DNA of 64,000 nt from Astragalus membranaceus. Its lineage: Eukaryota > Streptophyta > Magnoliopsida > Fabales > Fabaceae. Below the pieces are notes generated by a model. It worked only from the letters and a program-made list of their open reading frames with translations. It did no database searches and was not told the DNA's origin. This document shows, piece by piece, positions 53,137 to 64,000 of this stretch (its first letter is position 1; each line of letters starts with the position of its first letter). A program made the position numbers and the translations under genes. The stretch lies in assembly GCA_039519185.1 (NCBI GenBank), contig CM076847.1:81753100-81817099 (forward strand). Direction: 5' to 3'.

Positions 53137-53219
53137 AAATATAGTTCATTTTTATAAAAATTTTTACTTATGCGTTTTTCATTGTGTAAGTAAAATTTTT
53201 ATAAAAATGAACTATATTT
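53137..53219. repeat. Long hairpin with ~34-bp arms
   Basis: 'aatatagttcatttttataa' with 'aaatttttacttat' pairs almost perfectly with 53186-53219 around a loop of about 15-20 bp. It may be a small MITE. Confidence 0.8.
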
Positions 53220-53347
53220 AAAAAGTAGTGATAACAACTAATGCGTTTGTCATTGCTAACTTCTTTTAAGTCACAGTCAACTTAAATAAATAATCCAACT
53301 TGACACGTTAGGAGACTCTAATGCACAAAAAGTGTACACACCAATTG

Positions 53348-54213
53348 TACGAAGCCCGGATACCGGAAACGATATAGGATACGACACGATACGGATACGA
53401 AAAAAATTTGAAAATCAAGATACGACACGGTTAGGATACTTTAATAAAAAATTAAATTAAAATTTAAATATATTAAAAACATAACAGAAAAAATAAAATA
53501 GAATAGAAACACAAATAGAAAAAAACAAAGATGAAAAACTGAAATATTGCATTTTATAGATATGAAAAAAAACTGCCCAAATAGGTTAAAAAAATCACAC
53601 AAAATATATGGATGAAAGGAAGAGGACAACTGACACACCTATGTATGAGTGACTAGTCATAAAAAGTAATGGTGGACAAGTAACTGAGACCACCCAAAAT
53701 CGTATAATACGAATAGTCAGTGGCAGAAATAGATGACTTTTTATAGACTAAGATATTTATATTAGTACGTAATTGGTCAATAAAACATAAGCATATCATT
53801 AGTTAATATATATTCATCACATTGTAGAAATAAATACTTGTGATCTTATTAAGTAGAGATAGTTACGTATATTTATCCCGCTCATATCACAATGTATTAT
53901 TTATTATATTATTGTATTACGAAAAAACATATAATTTTGTCTTTTAGTTATTGTGGTATTAAAGTGTATCATATATGAGTGATAATCATGTGCTTAGTTG
54001 GTAAGAGGTATCGAAAAAGTATCTGAGAAGTAACCTTAGTTGGTAAGAAGTATCAAATATGTATCTGAAAAGTATCGAGTCAAATATTTTTTAAAAAGAA
54101 TTAAAAAATTATTAGATACTCTTTGGATACGTATCGAGTCAAATATTATTAGATACTCTTTGGATACATAACCGATACAGGTGTCTCCATTTTTAAAGTA
54201 TCGGGGCTTCGTA
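53348..54213. mobile_element. Non-coding element with TACGAAGCCCGGATAC / GTATCGGGGCTTCGTA ends
   Basis: Inverted ends at 53348 and 54213 enclose 866 bp rich in GATACGACACG and GTATCGAAAAAGTATC motifs. Part of it (53944-54150) recurs at 35587-35795. No target duplication is certain and no protein is encoded; a MITE-like or degenerate DNA transposon family is likely. Confidence 0.6.
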
Positions 54214-54805
54214 GATTGCATACTATCCCGCAATTGTCTAAATATAAAGATGTTCTTACTTGTTAAAAAAAGAAATTAATTAATAAATGCAGGGGAAGTT
54301 CAGCTATCAATAATAGTGCATTGGCAGTTCAGTCAATACAGATATCTCACGGTACCTGTCTCAACAGGTGGTAGATTGCCATGGACAAAGGGGAAGTCTT
54401 ATGACTTAATTACCCCTGAACATATTTTCCTCCTGGACGGCCATTTGGCCTTAATTAACGATTCCGTTACACAACATAAATGGTATTTTCGCCAATGTAA
54501 AGTCACACTTAGCATCTCACCCAAAAACCGAAAAAGTTTTGGATTTTTCATCCAGCCCATGCCCCCCTATCGTGACTTCGTGAGTGGCTATTCAAAGCGT
54601 CCGTCACGAGGCTCTTGCACACGATGAGCTCATTTTCGGTAATTCACCACTCCACCCCACACCCTTCGTAACGTGGCGTCGTTAGCCTACATCGCGAGCA
54701 AAACCTCGACACGCAACTCACTCCCTTGGCAGTTCTCACTACCCACCACGTAGGATTTACACGTGGCAGTTCAATCCAATGTCATCACATTTTGTCTTTG
54801 TTGCA
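54214..54805. other. Intergenic upstream region of the DUF506 gene
   Basis: Less AT-rich than other spacers; one short open frame (about 100 codons from 54316) without a recognised motif. It probably contains promoter sequence. Confidence 0.4.
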
Positions 54806-54814
54806 TTTATATAG
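54806..54814 (+). promoter_or_regulatory. Candidate TATA box of the DUF506 gene
   Basis: TTTATATAG in a suitable context, about 600 bp before the ATG at 55416; use would give a leader of about 570 nt. Confidence 0.4.
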
Positions 54815-54942
54815 TGAATCCATCCTTCCTTATTTGCTCCTTATCCCCTCTGCATAAGCGCCATAACCTCACGCAACTAAACAAATCCATACTCGTCGCC
54901 GGAACCGAATTGCTTGAAAATTCAATCGACTCGCCGGAAAAC

Positions 54943-55400
54943 ATGGAAATTCCGACGATCGTTGGTGACCTTGGGATTGAATTATAGTGGCTTGTGTTTA
55001 GGAACGCTAATCATATCTGGTGGTAGAAACCCAAAGCAAAAGCGACTTTACTTTACTTAGCAACGTTTTCAAGTTATTCCATGCTTCCTCTAGCAAGCCA
55101 GAGGCAGATTATGACTATATATTAATAATAGGAGGAATTTTAGAAAGGTAGAAAAAGGAAATCTAAAGAGACTTGCTCTGATTTCTGTGTCTACAGTTTT
55201 GGCAGAACACATTTCTTTTTTTTATTCTTTGAAACTTTTCCTTTTTTTGGACTGAGTTTCTCAATTTTTGAAAACAAAAGCGGAGAATCCGGAAAAGGTG
55301 TTTTCGCAGGCTTAAACTTAATTAGTTTTACACAGTTTTGTCTTCTGACTTCAGTTAAGGTTAATCTCGAGATTCAGTTATGGAAGTTACAAAGAATTGA
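54943..55400 (+). promoter_or_regulatory. Three upstream ORFs in the putative leader
   Basis: Short ATG-started frames at 54943-54987 (MEIPTIVGDLGIEL), 55081-55125 (MLPLASQRQIMTIY) and 55380-55400 (MEVTKN) precede the main ATG at 55416. If they are in the mRNA they could restrain translation; a leader intron could remove some of them. Confidence 0.4.
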
Positions 55401-55415
55401 GAGCGTCGTTGTGAA

Positions 55416-56700
55416 ATGCCATTTCCGATGAAAATTCAGCCGATCGATTTTCAGTTACCTGAGGGGACTCAGTATGAACCTGTAAAGCCGGTGGTTAAGT
55501 CACGATTAAAACGGCTCTTCGAACGCCAGTTCTCCGGCGTTCTGAGGAATTCCGTGGCGGAGAAGATCACCGGTGGCCAGGAACCCCAGTTATGCAAGCA
55601 AGGCTTCAACAGCTCCGGCGATTTCGAACCGAGTTCAGTGTGTTTGGCGAAAATGGTGCAGAATTACATAGAGGAGAATCATGAGAAGCAATCGGCTTCT
55701 ATCAAGTGTGGACGCAACCGCTGTAACTGCTTCAACAGGAACTGTGACGGTAGCTCCGACGAAGAATCTGACGCATTTAGCAGCGATTTCAACTGCAACT
55801 ATTCTCCCGGTGAAGCATCTGAAATCCTCAAGGTAAGTGTTGGTTTGAGTGATATTTAAAATAATATTAAAGAGGGAAAACGATATCTAAAACGCGTTTT
55901 TTCTTTTCGGACAGGGTTTGGTAGCGTGTAGGAATGTTGGTGAGAAGAATCTGCTAGCGGACACTGCAAAGATCGTTGAAAAGAATAAGACGTGTAAACG
56001 CAAAGACAGTTTCTGCCGAAAGATTGTCACAGACGCCTTATTGACTCTCGGATACGATGCTTCCATTTGTAAATCTCGTTGGGAAAAATCTCCCTATTAT
56101 CCCGCCGGTACTCTCTCTTTCCAAATCAAAAATTCAACCAGATTGAAATTTAATTGTGAGAAATTCTGAATATGTTTCTATGCATATATATGATTCTGTA
56201 CAGGGGAATATGAATACATAGATGTGATGATAGAGAAAGAACGGGTGATAATTGACGTTGACTTCAAGTCAGAATTTGAGATTGCTCGATCAACAAAAAC
56301 GTACAAGATGATACTCCAGAACATTCCTTATATATTCGTTGGCACGTGCGATAGGTTGCAGAGCATTGTAGCTATAGTATCGGAGGCAGCGAAGCAGAGT
56401 CTGAAGAAGAGGGGAATGCACGTGCCGCCGTGGAGGAAAGCAGAATACGTCAAAGCAAAGTGGCTTTCACCTTACACACGAACTTGTACTGCGAATGCAA
56501 TCCCGGTGCAGGGGATCAAAGAGGAAACAGAAATACAGAAGATTTTGAACCAAAACTCTGTTACTGAGTCGGTTTTTACTTCCGGCGAATATGAGAAAAC
56601 GGTTACAGATTGGAAGCCACCGGAGTTGAAGCCCAAGAGTTCGTTGTCTGGGGTTAAGGTCGTGACTGGTTTGGCGGTGATCTTTGAGGATGATAACTGA
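55416..56700 (+). CDS. DUF506 family protein (PDDEXK-like), 3 exons, 368 aa
   Basis: Exons 55416-55832, 55915-56107 and 56204-56700 join in frame with GT-AG borders (1107 nt). The N-terminus (MPFPMKIQPIDFQLPEG) leads to FERQFSGVLRNSVAEK and SSVCLAKMVQNYIEEN. The conserved core is LLADTAKIVEKNKTCKR, LLTLGYDASICKSRWEKSP and EYEYIDVMIEKERVIIDVDF, then KSEFEIARSTKTYKMIL and VPPWRKAEYVKAKWLSPYTR. This is the plant DUF506/PF04720 family with a predicted PDDEXK-nuclease-like fold. Some members restrain root-hair growth (RXR1), but the biochemical role is not established. Length is usual for the family and no lesion is seen. Confidence 0.92.
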
Positions 56701-57310
56701 TAAATTTTTGAATTTTTGTTTTTCGGCTTTTTTTTATACAAATGAGGATTCAATTTAGAAATTATATGACTGTAGCAGCTCTATTCCTATCCCCTTCTAT
56801 TTTTTTTTTTTGCAAACGGGGTGGATTTTACTAATATGATGAGTAAAATAAAGTTAGAATATAGTTTTGTAACATTGATTGATGGATTGTTATGGCGAAT
56901 TTGTTTTAATTATTCACTTCGTTCTGATTTTCTATTATTAGTTCTGTGGTCTGAGATAAGTTGTTTGATACTTTGATTCAGTGCTTGTGTGAGTTGTGGT
57001 TCTTATTCTCTTTTTCTAGAAGAAGAAATGTTGGTTGATGAAGAAATCTGCTAGTACAGTCTTAGAATAACGGTTGAGTCTTTGCATTTGCAAGAAGACA
57101 AAAGGAGCTATAGAACTAGAAGTGTATAAAAATGGAGCTAAAAATATTTTTATAATAAGACACAATTGCTCCAAAACCAGATTTATCAAACTGGTGAAAT
57201 TAAAACTATCGGAAATAGACATATAATTCACGTCAAATATGACATTATCTAAGACACAAGTCTTGTCCCCATTTAATACAAAGAAGTCCTAAAGCTTCTT
57301 CGTTGACTTT
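56701..57310. other. 3' flank of the DUF506 gene, no gene seen
   Basis: Presumed 3' UTR then AT-rich spacer. Confidence 0.45.
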
Positions 57311-57500
57311 GTTTTTTTTTAAAGAATATTGGCTACCCACGGAGTGTCTCAATACTCTCACCAAAAAACTAATATTCGTTCGGGCTTAGAATCAAATTTG
57401 GCACTGGCTAATACAGAATTTATCCACCGTAGGAATTGAATTCGAGAGTACCAAATCGACCCTATATATTCTAGGATAGATTAAGCCATTAGGCCAAAAA
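57311..57500 (-). mobile_element. SINE-like element with A and B boxes
   Basis: On the minus strand an A-box-like TGGCCTAATGGCTTA (57484-57498) and a B-box-like GAATTCAATTCC (about 57430) are followed by the family tail GTGGGTAGCCAATATTC and poly(A) (T run 57312-57320). Same family as 12771 and 27350. Confidence 0.55.
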
Positions 57501-58289
57501 GGAAATAGTTACTAACAATTGCTGTGAAAAAACAGTCTCTAATCTCTATCATCTCAAAGGGTCATCGTGGAATTAATCGAATTATTATTTTATTAATTGG
57601 CGATTTTTCTTTTGTACTCCATTCCAATAATTTAAGATTATATACTTATTTTTTAATTATATGTTTTAAATTTTAATTATTTTTTATTTTAAAAACAAAT
57701 AAGTATGATGTGTAAAAAACCAACACAGACACAATAGTACTAGTATGTAGGAAACTACTGAGTATCCGTTGTTTACCGCACCTAAATTATTCTTTACCCG
57801 ACTCCTGATCTGATACTACTAATGTTCACACACGCTTTTGCAGACATGAATGAACCCTGTTTTGTCGTTTTCCCGCCTCGTACCAAACCGAGTGGCCACA
57901 CAGTTGCAGACAATTCTTTGTCTTTGTTTTTTACTCGTATAATTAAATTAATAATTAGTCTAATTGTTAAATTAATATCGGGCTGAGCAGGCAAGCTGAC
58001 CTCTTATTTTATTTTTATAAAAAGAATGAAAGGCGGTACATATTTTTTTAGTAAAAAATGCTAGGCATGCCGACTCTCTGACACACAAAATAATATTGGC
58101 AGTTCGTATTATCCATCTCTTTTTATCATAAATAAAAAAAAGGAGAGATATAACCTCTTCTTGTTGTTTACTAGTATTTTTTATGTATTAATTAAAGGTG
58201 AAACATTGAGATAAATTTCAAAAGGGTCAAAAGGACGGCGCTATTGCCCATAGTCCAACGGATATTATCATTAACAATTAACGATATCA
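57501..58289. other. AT-rich spacer, no gene seen
   Basis: Stops in all frames, with no repeat termini recognised. Confidence 0.45.
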
Positions 58290-58314
58290 CTCCCAAATTC
58301 AAAAAACCCAAACC

Positions 58315-58620
58315 CAACAAACTCTCACCGTGAACCACCGTGCAGCACATACATGATACAACCATACAACCACCGTAAACCGTCGCGCGAAGTCTCAGTA
58401 CCATCGCGCGCTCTGTGAAGTCTCAGTACCGTCGCGCGCTTCGTTTGCGACAACAACACCGTAAACCGTCGCGCGCTCCATGAACTCTCAACACCGTCGC
58501 GCACTCCGCAAACTCTCTGCAACCACCGTGTACTCTCAACACCGTGAATCCACCATCAACACTGTCGCGCACTCCGTTTGCAACAACAACACCATCAACA
58601 CTGTTGGCCGTTTCTCCAAC
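58315..58620. repeat. GC-rich ACCGTCGCGCGC repeat block
   Basis: About eight loose units of 'aaccgtcgcgcgctccgt' / 'tctcaacaccgtcgcgcact' type over 300 bp. High CpG content contrasts with the AT-rich surroundings. Open frames on both strands are by-products. Confidence 0.75.
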
Positions 58621-60480
58621 TACTTGTTCGCCGTTTCTTCAACTGGTCTCCTTTTACGACGCATTTCATCTGCTTTCTTGCTTCTGGTATGTCTTCATTC
58701 TTGCTTCATCTCCAACTACTTCTTGTTTTTGTTCGATTTCTGAACGGTGTTTCTTGCTTTTGCCTCTGCTTCTTTTTGCTTGGCTCTGATTGAACAACGT
58801 TTCCTCTGCCGCGTGGTTCTATTTTAGGGTTTATGTTCACTAACCTTAGCTCAAAACTGCTAGGGTTTCACTGATTTTGCCTGTGTGGGATTTGGATTAA
58901 GGGTATGCAGAGCTCATTCACTTTCTGCTTTTATGTTTGCTATTTTGTTTACCCTTTTGATTTTCTATTTTTTGGTGCATTTTTTGATTTTCTGATTTAT
59001 ACATTTTATTATTCATTCCTTTGTCAGTCACTAAATTTGTGTTTGCTGTTTAATTTGTGCCTTAAGTTATTTTTGTTTGCTGGTTTTGGTGGCTTTGGAT
59101 CGATTGTTACTAATCTGAGAGGCCTTTTAGTGGAGCTTTGGTTGTGTCACAATAGAGTTCAGCTCCCCAAATTCTTGGGTCTGAGAGTGATTGAGATAAT
59201 AAACATGCAAGAAAATAAATGTGGTAAAGATAATCCCTAATAGGTTGTTTTATTGTTGTTGTTGATGTCGTTTGCATTTGACAAGTTGTGTTTGGAGCTC
59301 ATTTCTATTCTTTTACCTTAACTACTACTGTTTTTGCTTCTTTTTTGTTTTTACCACCTCTTGGGAAGGAGTTATCATGATTAGTTTTGTTAGAACTTGA
59401 TCTTGTGTATGATAATTTAGCATAGCAACTGTTGAAAAGAGGTACCCCCTTACTCTTGATTTTCAGTGAACCAGAACTGTTGAAATTGTTCCAGGACTGC
59501 TCCTCAAAGCAATGGCAAAAAAAACTTGGAATGCTTACTCAAGGCTAACATTTGTTTCTTTTTTGCCAAAATTGGAATGGCAAAATAATTTCCTTCTTTT
59601 TTGCCAATCTTGTTTAGTAGAAGGGCACAACTTGATTGTTGAGTAGGACACTGTCCATAGTGCGTTTGTTTCTTTCATCTTTAACCCAATTATTAATGAT
59701 TCTCTAGTTAGTATTAGGCAGCCAAGGGAGTTCTGAAGTGAGAAACTCCCTAATCAACTTATCTTATCTATAATTTAATAGCTTATTTGTTAGATATTTG
59801 TATCACGTTAAAGGATCTTAATAAGTGGTGTTAATGGAATAGAGGTTACAGAATATATATAAAGACTTAGAGAAATGCTCCACGCATGCACTTAGAATTA
59901 TATGACATGTATTCTTTTAGTTGTTTATGTTAATCATAGTACCCACAGACCATGTTGCAGAATTATTTTGTAAATCCATAAGTAACCAATAGACTTTGTT
60001 TATCTCGGAATTTCGTATCTGTATGTTTATAGATTATAGTTTAGTTGGTTATATCTGATTTGATGGTTGGATTAGTGCAGAATGAGAATGTTGTTTACCT
60101 TCACTGAAATATTTTGGTTGTTAGCTTCTGCATTTGTAACTTTCATTTCTCAATTCCTTTACTGAAATATTAAATTTATGTTTGTCTATTTCTATTTAGC
60201 AAAGGTTGAATTGCTATTCTAGTCTGTATTGCAGAAAGCTAGAGTGACTGAGAATAAAATTACTTTTATAGTATGTCATTTAAAGAGTCATATTTTTGAG
60301 TAGACAAAGAGTCATTTATTTTCTTTCCATATATATGATAGCTTGATTCAGGGAATCAATGTTTGGTATTGTAAGCTGCAATGAGCTAAATGCGATGAGT
60401 TAATTTTGGGTTATTGTCTTTATACTTCATTGATTGGAGATTGAACAGATTCTTTCTCCTAACATATTCAAGTAAATATA
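58621..60480. other. Leader-like AT/T-rich region upstream of the decayed transposon gene
   Basis: T-rich, intron-like sequence (for example 'cttctggtatgtcttcattc' at 58681). It may be the long leader and first intron of the downstream gene; no protein family was recognised. Confidence 0.35.
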
Positions 60481-60708
60481 CACTCAATTACTTAAGACTG
60501 GTTAGTGGTCACACATATGCACAACACTGGTTAGTAGCCACTAACGACAAAACTGCTTAAGATAGGTTAGTGGCCACTAACCACAGATTGTACTATTTTA
60601 GTTATTACTTGTTAGATTGATAATGTGATTCTAATTTCAATTTTTGATTCTATGTTCATGGTTGTTGCCGCTCACTTTTAATTTCAATGTCCATATTTCT
60701 AGATAAGG

Positions 60709-62017
60709 ATGGCAGATAGATTGAAAGAAGCCATAACTCCAAGATACCGACATATGTGTAAACCACAAATGGTTTACACATTTCTCAATGACATTAATGA
60801 AAGAAGGAAACAATTGCTAGAGTCAACAGGGTTTGGGTTTTTGGTGCTCATCTGCGAATGGAAAAGGATTCCGGGAGACTTTGTAAGGTGGGTGTCCAAT
60901 AACTTCGAACCGGAGCAATGTCAGCTACGGTTGAGCAAGTATGAAGCCCTTCTGATAACAACAAAAGATGTTGAGAGAGTCTATTGCTTGCCTAATGGGG
61001 GAACACCGGTTAACCCATTAGCATGCAAAGATAGTTCAATCTTGAGGCTGCGCAGAGAATTTAAGCTCAAATTGAAGGCCCAAGATATTGACCGTGCCAC
61101 TGTTGAAGAACTTGAGAAGGTCATATTATCAGAGAAGAATGATCAAATTTGGTGCAAGGGTGTCTTAATATACCTTCTTGGCTGTCTTCTGTGTCCTAAT
61201 CATAATGACACAGTCTCCCTTAGGTATGCCGATATAATTGAAGATCTTAGCACAGTATGAAAATTCAAATGGTGTACATATATTTTGGAGCATCTGAGGG
61301 AGGGCACAATGGGCTATAAGACTCCAAAAGCGGACCTTCACTTCTTGATGGTTAGTTGTTCTAATATTACTTCCATACATTAATCTTAATATATATGTGC
61401 TTATAAATTTATTTATTGGCAATCTTCCAGATTCACTACATAGAGAAGATGGGACCAGAAAGTTCTTTCTCCCGAGGTTCGACGATGCCAACACTAAAAG
61501 ACTGGGACACGACTAGGGTGTTAAAGGATCTGGACACAATTAATAAAGTTTGTGGTTTTGGACGTGGCATAACATCTAGTTATGCTCTAAGGCCACAAAT
61601 CAGCTTAGATAGTCCTATTTCCTCACTAATTTCTTTGGAACCCGATGAGTGCCCATTAGATAAGGTTTGTTTATATGTCATAACTATCTCTTTTAATTTT
61701 TGTATGGAATTAACAATGTTATGCAACTAACCACAAAATTACAGCTATGCACAAAAACTGGTTAGATGCCACTAACCACGGATATACAAATCTGTGGTTA
61801 GTGACCACTAACCAATGTTGTGCATATTTGTGGTTAGTGGAATATTTGCAAAATAATGGTCAGATTTCAATAACAACATATTCACAAAATCACAAAATGT
61901 GCACTAATCACATAATGTTTTCGTTTATTTGGTGTTGTAGGTCCCGGAGTACTTAGAATATTGTAAATACCAACTTGGAGCATTCAAGAGATACGTTAAA
62001 AGTTTGAAGGAGAGAGT

Positions 62018-62093
<76 letters not shown>

Positions 62094-62456
62094 GACGATG
62101 AGGGTGATGATGATGAAGATTATGAGGTTGATTATGAGGATGATGGTGATGAGAGTGATGATGAAGATGATGATGAGGATGATGATGAAGCTGGGGATAA
62201 AGATGAAGAGAGCAATGGTGAAGAGAAGGGTGACGATGATTCAATGGAAGATGGTGTTGATGATACTCTTGAAGAAAGTGATGAAGACAGTGAAGTGAGG
62301 CGTGAAAGCCGGACGAAGATGAGAAATGATGACAAAAATTTTGGTGTTAAGTTGTCATCTCCTGATGTGCCTCACAATTCTGATGAGGATAAACAAATCA
62401 TCACCTACGTTGGCCCGGTTGATGCCATGTGCGTGCCGCTCAAGAATGCAAAGTGA
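60709..62456 (+). pseudogene. Ulp1-transposon-type protein gene (DUF1985-like), exons 1-3
   Basis: Exons 60709-61350, 61431-61664 and 61941-62456 are in phase. Exon 1 reads LLESTGFGFLVLICEWKRIP, DFVRWVSNNFEPEQCQLRL and WCKGVLIYLLGCLLCPNHND, resembling the N-terminal region of plant proteins that carry Ulp1-like proteases in MULE-type transposons. TGA at 61258-61260 (STV-stop-KFKWCTYILEHL) breaks it; CGA to TGA or a similar change is likely. Exon 2 reads IHYIEKMGPESSFSRGSTMP. Exon 3 starts VPEYLEYCKYQLGAFKRYVK and becomes a long Asp/Glu-rich tract. The protease itself is not in the window. Confidence 0.65.
62019..62090 (+). repeat. (GAT)24 tract encoding poly-Asp
   Basis: 24 perfect GAT codons in frame, then further interrupted GAT/GAA/GAG codons to about 62300. 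Confidence 0.95.
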
Positions 62457-62931
62457 AGTATTTATTTGAAAGCACATATGAATTTCTATAATACACATTT
62501 ACCTAACTTTTAAATTTCTTTTTTATGTAACATTAGTGAGGATATAAAACCGGAAGCAATGGTGAACAAGGAGGTCAATATTGACTGCACACCACCAAGT
62601 TTTAATCTGTAACTATAAATGGTTCAAATGTTTAATTCTTTCTTTCACAACATGAACTGGACTTTATAATTCAATAACAATATTACTTATGGAAATTTGT
62701 GGTATCTAACAGATATTAACCACAATTGTACTAATCTGTGGTTAGTGGCCACTAACCACTGTTCTGCATATTTGTGGTTAGTGGCCATTAACCACTGTTC
62801 TACATATTTGTGGTTAGTGGCCATTAGCCATTGTGGTACTTAGTTGTCGTTAGTGCGCCTTACAACATTATCATGGAATCACATATTCAATGGCCACAAA
62901 TTTGAATAGTAATTAGCTGCTAAAATTACAG

Positions 62932-63334
62932 CCTGACCCCAACTCCTCCGGATGCTACACAGAAGCTAGCTGACGAAGTTCAAAAGGACATTGAGTTTTG
63001 CGAAGTTCACTTTTTTGAGATTTTTGGCGAAGATGATATGCAGGACAAAATAGTAGTGTAATTATAAACATGCCTATAATATTAACTTGTACGTTGATTT
63101 CATAGTCATCATTTCAAATAATCTAACATGATAATTTGTAAATTTTAGTGCAACTCCGATCAGGACAGAACCACCGGAGGTTGATGAATGTACCAAGTAC
63201 ATAAGCAAGAGGAAGAGAAAACGGAAACCATCAAGATTCTTGCCAAGCCCATATGATGGTCATGTTGCTCAATTTAATACTTCGATCTTAGACAAAAATT
63301 TGGTCACATATATTTGGTCACCGGACCAGCCAAG
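62932..63334 (+). pseudogene. Further exons of the Ulp1-transposon-type gene
   Basis: Two exon-like stretches follow: 62932-63063 (acceptor TTACAG; LTPTPPDATQKLADEVQKD, FCEVHFFEIFGEDDM) and 63149-63334 (acceptor TTTTAG, donor GTAAGT; KYISKRKRKRKPSRFLPSPY, LVTYIWSPDQP). The basic RKRKRKPSRFLPSPY run resembles the segment before the Ulp1 domain in such proteins. The link to exon 3 is unsure because phases were not all reconciled. Confidence 0.5.
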
Positions 63335-63640
63335 GTAAGTGGAAACTTTTTCAAACATAAGATTTCCATAATATTACATATGGTATTACAAATCTGTGGT
63401 TATTAGATCTTTTCTCCGTTGTGATTGCATTTTAGGGTTTCTACATGCCATCGATTTGTGAGTTTGTTGTTAGTCAGAAATAATATTGTTAGTGAGAAGT
63501 ACTAGTTATGTGAATTCGTGGCATCTAACAAGTATTAACCACAATTGTACTAATCTGTGGTTAGTGGCCACTAACCACTGTTCTACATATTTGTGGTCAG
63601 TGCTCACTAACCATTGTTGTACTACTTTGTGGTTATTTCC

Positions 63641-64000
63641 CCTTACCAAAGATTTGAATAGTAATTAGCTTCTACATTAAAAACTCTATCTATTAATTGT
63701 TTTTGAAATTGCATTTACGAGTTCAAAATGTATCACGCAGTGACCAAATGATGTAATAATGTCAAATGGACCATAAATTCAACCTTAAGAGAGTGGAACT
63801 CTGGACCTTGCAAGAGGAGGAGTACGTTTCAAGCTTTGTCATAGATAGCTAGGAAAACTTGTTAAATTTTGCACAACGAAATGACAAGCTAATTAGAAGA
63901 CTAGTAATGACAGTGGGACCCACGGTAAGAAATTATTTGATGTTTATGATAAGATATGCTTTATGATCAAATTACTATTCAGCAATTATGCTTTATGATC
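63641..64000. other. No gene seen at the window end
   Basis: AT-rich sequence. Any Ulp1 protease exon would lie beyond. Confidence 0.4.

Larger units (their letters stand above)
60490..63640. repeat. Dispersed palindrome GTGGTTAGTGGCCACTAACCAC, about ten copies in four clusters
   Basis: Full or partial copies occur at about 60500-60590, 61745-61845, 62715-62860 and 63395-63640, often with 'catatttgtggttagtggcc' phrasing. The best units are perfect 22-bp palindromes. All lie in putative introns or flanks of the 60709-63334 gene. Confidence 0.85.

Noticed and set aside
58480..58793. Overlapping ORFs in the ACCGTCGCGCGC region
   Set aside because: Frames are open only because of the repeat and a T-rich leader; no domain or conserved start is visible.
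61996..62335. Antisense poly-His and shifted poly-Met frames opposite the GAT repeat
   Set aside because: Direct by-products of the trinucleotide repeat read in other frames; the poly-Asp frame continues the upstream exon.

Overview
This is plant nuclear DNA: AT-rich intergenic sequence, spliced genes with GT-AG introns, and dense nested retrotransposons. The strigolactone gene D27, read through its seven exons, looks closest to papilionoid-legume D27 proteins, so I suggest a legume (species not determinable; this is an inference). No prokaryotic feature is present.

Two host genes look intact. D27 (beta-carotene 9-isomerase, 18632-21509, minus, seven exons, 250 aa) carries out the first dedicated plastid step of strigolactone synthesis. 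A DUF506/PDDEXK-like gene lies at 55416-56700 (plus, three exons, 368 aa) with a possible uORF-bearing leader. A small orphan ORF (712-1119, minus) with a TATA box sits beside an array of hairpins and is probably derived from a MULE.

The rest is mostly transposon, layer on layer. (1) 2523-12412: a 5'-truncated LINE with an 11-bp target duplication, split by a minus-strand copia element, itself split by a 2.7-kb LTR-like insertion. (2) 13251-18289: a complete but mutated copia element with 5-bp target duplications. (3) 22.7-26.1 kb: SINE-like sequence and two LINE 3' ends, one split by a SINE. (4) 23.6-33.3 kb: arrays of diverged repeats in inverted orientation around a decayed MULE carrying an OTU-like domain (28089-32698). 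(5) 33.5-38.1 kb: an Ogre/Tat-like LTR and a chromovirus LTR with its primer-binding site but no body. (6) 38.6-53.1 kb: a CACTA relic split by a very young 12.7-kb Tat-lineage Ty3/gypsy element (39638-52339). (7) 60.7-63.3 kb: a decayed gene of the kind found in Ulp1-type transposons, with a 24-codon poly-Asp tract and palindromic repeats in its introns.

The most interesting object is the Tat-lineage element. Its two 777-bp LTRs differ at only three sites that I can see, and gag-protease is one uninterrupted frame, but the reverse-transcriptase core is deleted. On its opposite strand is a complete five-exon gene (47247-51097, 1179 aa) with its own TATA box. That gene has a plant-mobile-domain-like N terminus, basic nuclear-localisation-like patches and a coiled-coil C terminus. 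The hexamer GTCGAA/TTCGAC is also unusually dense both in this element and in the unrelated copia LTR at 3 kb.
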